Source: Salticus scenicus (lineage: Eukaryota > Arthropoda > Arachnida > Araneae > Salticidae). Taken from it: DNA of 64,000 nucleotides. Where the stretch lies: assembly GCA_963930645.1 (NCBI GenBank), contig OZ005661.1, positions 237,885,861 through 237,949,860 of the forward strand, read 5' to 3'. The translations under genes were made by a program, and so were the position numbers. This document shows positions 59,538-64,000 of the stretch, in pieces. The notes under the pieces are model-generated. The model was not told where the DNA came from and did no database searches. It saw only the letters and a program-made list of their open reading frames with translations. Positions within the stretch are counted from its first letter, which is position 1, and each line of letters opens with the position of its first letter.

Positions 59538-60389
59538 CTAGTATGCTGTGACCACCTCAAACTTTCTTCTATATTTTTCTACAAGAATTCGTTCAGTAAA
59601 AATATTTTCTTAAAACTATTATTTATTAAAATTATCTACCATAATGAATGATTTTCATTTAGAAAAAACTAACACTAAATATAAGAAAATAAAGACAGTT
59701 TAATTCCCTATAAATAAAGTCTTAAAAAAAAAAAGTCTTCATAATGGTTACCTCATACATCGGGTTTCAAACTGTTATATGCCATAGAAGTTGAGATGCA
59801 GCCACATCCCGTTCTCAGGGAAAATTGCACTATAGCAGCGCCACTTATTGGCTGATATGCATCCAAATTGAATCAGCGTAATGTCATATAATGGCTACAC
59901 TAATACATGTCAAGTTTTGATATAGCCTTCCCTGAAAATGCGAAAGTCGACGTATAAGAGCACCACCTGTCAAGCAATTGACAAAAAAGTTGGTAGACAC
60001 TAACTTATGCCAAATTGTTTCTGCATGTAAATTTACATACAAAATCGTGCAGTAGTTCCTGAGATATAGCCTTTCCTAAAATACTGAAAATCGTGGTCCA
60101 GCAGCGCCACTTGTTAAGAAATTGACACTAAATGTTGATAGGTACTAATTTAGGTCAAGGTACATCTGCATATAAATTTATATTCAATTAACTGCAGTAG
60201 TTCCCGAGATACAGTCGTACATTTCTTTTTTCACGCAGACACACAAACAGACAGATACATATTTTCTAAGAATACCTAGTCAAATTGTGTTCTAGAACCA
60301 TCAAAACGTGTAAATCCATCAAAAATCGGAAGCTGAAAATTTTTACGATTCCAATTAATTTCTTCAGTTGAATACAGAAGAAAGTAAAA
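59538..60389 (+). mobile_element. F1 Helentron/DINE-like element, copy d
   Basis: Starts CTAGTATGCTGTGACCACCT then CAAACTTTCTTCTATATT. It has units with AGCAGCGCCACTTRTT and GTTCCTGAGATA, an ACACACAAACAGACAGATAC tract at 60240, AAAACGTGTAAATCCATC, and ends AGAAGAAAGTAAAAC at 60389. Confidence 0.72.
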
Positions 60390-60846
60390 CGTAATGTAAA
60401 ATAAACACATTTAGGAAACGGATTCCACCAAGTTATAATAATAATATTCTTTAACGTCTTCTCTAGAACAAATAAACAACGAACGAAAATTGCAACTGTA
60501 AGAAAATAATTTGCTGATCGTGTGAATTGAAAGTGATTGTGGGAAAGCAGATGTTCAATTGCAAATCATATATCCCTGCTACCCAAATTATTATAAACAT
60601 TCGCGTCGAACAAAAGCAATAAAGGAAGATATATATATATATATATATATATATATTCCGAATATAAGCATTAAACAGCGAACTACTAACACTGAAAGTG
60701 AAGCATATTTTTGCAATCTTGAAGTTCACAACTCACATAAATGTTCAAACATTATTATTAAACTTTTTTTTTTTTTTTTAGTTTTTTTTTAAATTTTTAA
60801 CTCAATACAATCAGCAATTACATTTTTTTTTTTTTTTTTTTTTTTT

Positions 60847-61608
60847 ACTTTATTCTATATTCAGTCAAAAAAAGTATTGGATTCGTAAAAATTTTCGACT
60901 TCCGGTTTTCGACGGATTTACAAGTTATGAGATGTCTAGACTATATGTCAGGTTTCAGTGCGTATAATCCAACAAATCCTGATACGTGAGAAGACCAATA
61001 TGAGATATTATGTTGATTCAAATTGAATGTCTATTAGTCAATAGCTGGCGCTGCTACACACTGATTTCCACAATTAAAGGAAAGGATATATCTCAAGAAC
61101 TACTGCACACAATTTCATATAGATTTGTATGTAGGTGCCCTTTAATATATTAGCGCCAAATGGCGCTGCTACACAGCGATTTCCATAATTACAAGGAAAG
61201 CTATATCTCAGGTTCTATTGTGTATCACCAAACAAAATTTAATATGTGAGAAGGCGATTATGAGACATTATGCTGACTCAGTTTGGATGCTTCTCGGCCA
61301 ATAGGTGGAACTGTTATACTGCATATTTCATCGATAACAGGATGGCTATATCTCAACTTCTATGCCATATAACTGTACGAACCGTGATATGTGAGATAAC
61401 CATTATAAAAACGCATTGTTTAAGAAGTTATTTATAGACGATAAAACTGTCTCTCTTTGTATATTTAGTGTTATATTTCCCTAAGTTGAAAATTATTTAC
61501 ATTCATAACGATAAACTTTTTAATAATAGTTTTAATAAATTATTCGCATTTAGTGAATTTGACAGAAAAATTTAGAAGAATGTCTTGTGGTGGTCACAAC
61601 ATACTAGT
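60847..61608 (-). mobile_element. F1 Helentron/DINE-like element, copy e
   Basis: Opposite orientation. The 3' end with AAAAGTATTGGATTCGTAAA is at 60866 and a T-run precedes it. Units with TGGCGCTGCTACAC and ATATCTCAAGAACTACTG follow. The 5' end, as the complement of ACTAGTATGTTGTGACCACC, is at 61608. The microsatellite is missing here. Confidence 0.7.
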
Positions 61609-61924
61609 TTTTTATAATTTACCAACTGTGTGATAACGAAAATTTACTTTATTTTATATCATGTTATATCATTTTACCTTGTTTTGCATGATTTTTAGAT
61701 GAATAAGTAATGTTGATTTATTTTTCGGCTTTCGGGTCGGGTTCGGGTTAGATAAGTCGGGTTTCGGGTCGGGTTCGGATCGCAAAAAATTCTCTGTTGC
61801 GGGTTCGGGTCGGTTTTCGGGTTCATGAAAATTTTTTTGGTCGGGTTCGGGTCGGGTTTCGAATTGATTTAAAATTCATCTGTCGGGTTCGGGTCGGGTA
61901 AAACCCGACCCGCGCAGGACTCTA

Positions 61925-61932
61925 CCTGAGAC
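61925..61932. repeat. hAT target-site duplication, right
   Basis: CCTGAGAC, pair of 57669-57676. Confidence 0.92.
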
Positions 61933-62288
61933 ATTGTAGTTGTGAATCTCCTTGAGATATTTTCAAATTTCAGATTTCAAAGTTTTTTATTATTATTTAT
62001 TTACTTAAAAATTGGATTCTATGTTTCATTTTCCTAATTTTTTTTTCTTTCATTTTAATCAAGCAACGGCTATTACGCTATTTATTTTTTAATTCATTCC
62101 TTTAGAGGCGAAATCTTCTTTCTCTTTTCTCTTTTCTCTTTTCATTTTATTATATTTATTGAAAATCCAATGGTAATGCAGTAGGAAAAATAAAGTATAT
62201 TATTTGTATATATATATATAAACGTATTTATAACAGTTTTGTTTATGTATAATTTTCACAATGTAATTTTTTTTTCCTTTTTCCAATG

Positions 62289-62347
<59 letters not shown>

Positions 62348-63540
62348 GAAATATTTTTTTCTTAATAGTATTTATTCGGAAAAAATTGTAGTATATTGTA
62401 AAAAGGTTTAAACTGATTTAAATTTATCTAAAATTTATTTATTTTTCGCTTACTTAATTCCCTTTAAAAGAAAATATACTTTTTTATGTTATTTATTATA
62501 TTAATTGAAATCAAATCGTAATATAATATAAAGAGCTGGGTTTATAAAGTACATGGTTGAAAAATTAAAATATTTAATAGATGTTGAGATACAGTCCTCT
62601 TTATAATCATAGTTGTTAAATGACAGACGAGCCACTTTTCTTCGTTACTTACGCGATTTTCTCTTAACCTAAAATTTAATATCATAAATACAAATTGGAG
62701 GTTATTGGGTAAGATAACGAGTACAATTATATAACCCTAATATTGAAAATAATTGAAATTAGCTTTCGGAACTGACAAATTTAACAAATGACTCTATATG
62801 GAGGGTCGGAAGTTCCCACCCCCACAACTCCCGTTTAATTATTGTAAATACATTCATATAGAATTGAAATTTATAATAAATTTAAAAGTTTATTTAAAAT
62901 TATTCAGACATTTTTCATATGCACTTTTCGTTGAAACTTATCCTTCTTGATCAAACTTTTCAAATAACAAACTTATATTGTCTTAAAAATACAACATTTG
63001 AATTGCTTGAAACTATTTGTTTTTAAGTTAATGTGATAAGAAACAGAGATAAAGACCAAACGTTAAAAACTTGAATTCGGATATCAGGGAACTTTAAAAC
63101 GTGTAAATATACAAAAACAAAGCGATGAATATTTAGATTAAAAAAAAAAAAAAAAAAAAAAAAACTTTATTTACTGTATGGGTATGCAGAATTAATTTCG
63201 ACTCCTGAGCGTATTCCTGCACATGGTAAAATGTTATCGTAAAACACTTCCACTAATTACTTTTAGTATAAATGAGTGTATTTGCTTAATCATTGGCCGC
63301 CATGTATATCTTCTAAGAAATGTGTACATACTACATGGGAACATAAAAAGCATGCTATATTAATAACTCACAGCACAACCTGTAACACAATTCCATCAAT
63401 TTTCTAGTATTTTCCCACTATATTTGACTTCTTTTGCGCATCCCTGTAAACGAATGGTAAATCATTGTCATACTATATTCAACATGAAACCTGCTTTTAA
63501 GCATATAAAAAATATATATTTATTTCATTTCGTTTAGTGC
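61933..63540. other. gene-free; microsatellites and old repeat
   Basis: TTTTC repeats near 62120-62145, (TA)n at 62290-62330, poly-A at 63142-63163. 62845-63090 resembles 3196-3440. No gene seen. Confidence 0.4.
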
Positions 63541-63758
63541 TGTCTGTACATGTTAAACTCTACTTACCTGCGATTTCTGTTATGTATTGGAATTCTTTTG
63601 GATGCTCCTGTATACGAAACATTCGCTTGATCTCAGCGAAAAGTTTAGTGTAGTATCAATATGTGATACAATCTTAGAATATTGCGTTTAAACTTACTGC
63701 TGATAACGTACACTCAGAGGGATATACAGACAAATACACAGACACACACAGAGACTAT
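63541..63758 (+). mobile_element. possible F4 element fragment, second copy
   Basis: Contains GGATGCTCCTGTATACGAAA near 63600, matching the complement of 56790-56810, and a CA/CAGA tract at 63727-63752. It joins the receptor pseudogene directly at 63759. Ends not fixed. Confidence 0.4.
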
Positions 63759-63998
63759 GCAACGATACTGCCCTTTAGTTACAGCTTCAGCCAGTTTTAA
63801 AAAGTCAGTTATTTTGTTGACGGGGGCTACTGTGAAATACGAGAATAACGTGGAATTAATTATAAATAAGCCGAAAAACATGACGCTTATAATCCATGAA
63901 AGAACTGAAATCTTTCTCGGTATATAAGAAACCCTCAATACTGAATTTTGTTTTATTAGTTAAATTATCGAATAACTTATTATGGACATCATAATTAC
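63759..63998 (-). pseudogene. ionotropic receptor pseudogene 2 (fragment)
   Basis: On the minus strand KQNSVLRVSYIPRK, then a TM2 block (SWIISVMFFGLFIINS...), then KLAEAVTKGQYRC align with FKQNSNFRPL, TM2 and KLSDAVQNGDYQC of receptor A. Just upstream, KLFDNL survives in another frame with about 12 codons lost, so a frameshifting deletion is present. Coding match ends at the cysteine codon 63759, where the CA tract begins; the frame beyond it is repeat translation. The fragment may continue past the window edge. Confidence 0.78.
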
Positions 63999-64000
63999 AA

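Larger units (their letters stand above)
57677..61924. mobile_element. hAT-type non-autonomous element, 4.2 kb with nested inserts
   Basis: Terminal inverted repeat TAGAGTCCTGC...GCAGGACTCTA is perfect over 11 bases and the target duplication is perfect over 8. Subterminal DNA at both ends is built from GGGTCGGGTTCGGGTC-type repeats (57688-57772; 61732-61905), of the kind that often serve as transposase binding sites. Four later insertions lie inside: a SINE at 57880 and three F1 elements at 58371, 59538 and 60847. Once they are discounted about 1.3 kb remains, with no transposase frame seen. Confidence 0.88.

Noticed and set aside
61732..61909. Possible interstitial telomere
   Set aside because: The G-rich repeat is GGGTCGGGTTCGGG-like, lies between hAT ends and is not the TTAGG or TTAGGG unit.

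Overview
This is an AT-rich eukaryotic window from an animal nuclear genome, crowded with A/T homopolymers, (TA)n and (CA)n tracts. The protein evidence (two intact members of a divergent ionotropic receptor family, a Penelope-like retroelement with a GIY-YIG nuclease, Tigger-, Tc1/mariner- and hAT-type remnants, tRNA-derived SINEs) points to an arthropod. A spider or other chelicerate is my best guess, because short, apparently intronless, tandemly expanded ionotropic receptors fit that group, but nothing here proves it.

Only two open protein genes are well supported, both on the minus strand: ionotropic receptor paralogues at 22280-23566 and 50047-51333, each 428 codons without an intron. 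Two decayed relatives in the same orientation lie at about 56945-57482 and 63759-63998, so the window cuts through a tandem chemoreceptor array. One RNA gene is convincing: a tRNA-Thr(UGU) at 25026-25097, held between inverted repeats.

Layout: 1-11.3 kb is repeats (ACTAG-end elements, a CACTGTA hairpin element, a CAGGGCCCG-end hAT-like element, a foldback element, Tc1-like arms, a SINE). 11.3-28.1 kb is segmental-duplication copy A with receptor A. 28.1-43.9 kb is a repeat-rich spacer holding hAT-like, Tc1/mariner-like and Tigger-like elements and the Penelope element. 43.9-55.9 kb is duplication copy B with receptor B. 55.9-64 kb holds the two receptor pseudogenes and a 4.2 kb hAT-type element with perfect 8-bp target duplications, itself hit by four later insertions.

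Because copies A and B can be laid side by side by eye, each shows empty sites for elements inserted in the other. This defines ends that repeat structure alone would not give. The most interesting result is a group of at least three element families (F1, F2, F3, perhaps F4) sharing one architecture: a short GTGG/CCAC palindrome at the 5' end in F1 and F2, an array of 80-150 bp minisatellite units, a CA/CAGA microsatellite, and a 3' hairpin followed by TAAAA. The 3' hairpin arm also occurs near the 5' end. This resembles the non-autonomous Helentron/DINE-1 plan. All alignments are by eye; no search or identity calculation was run.
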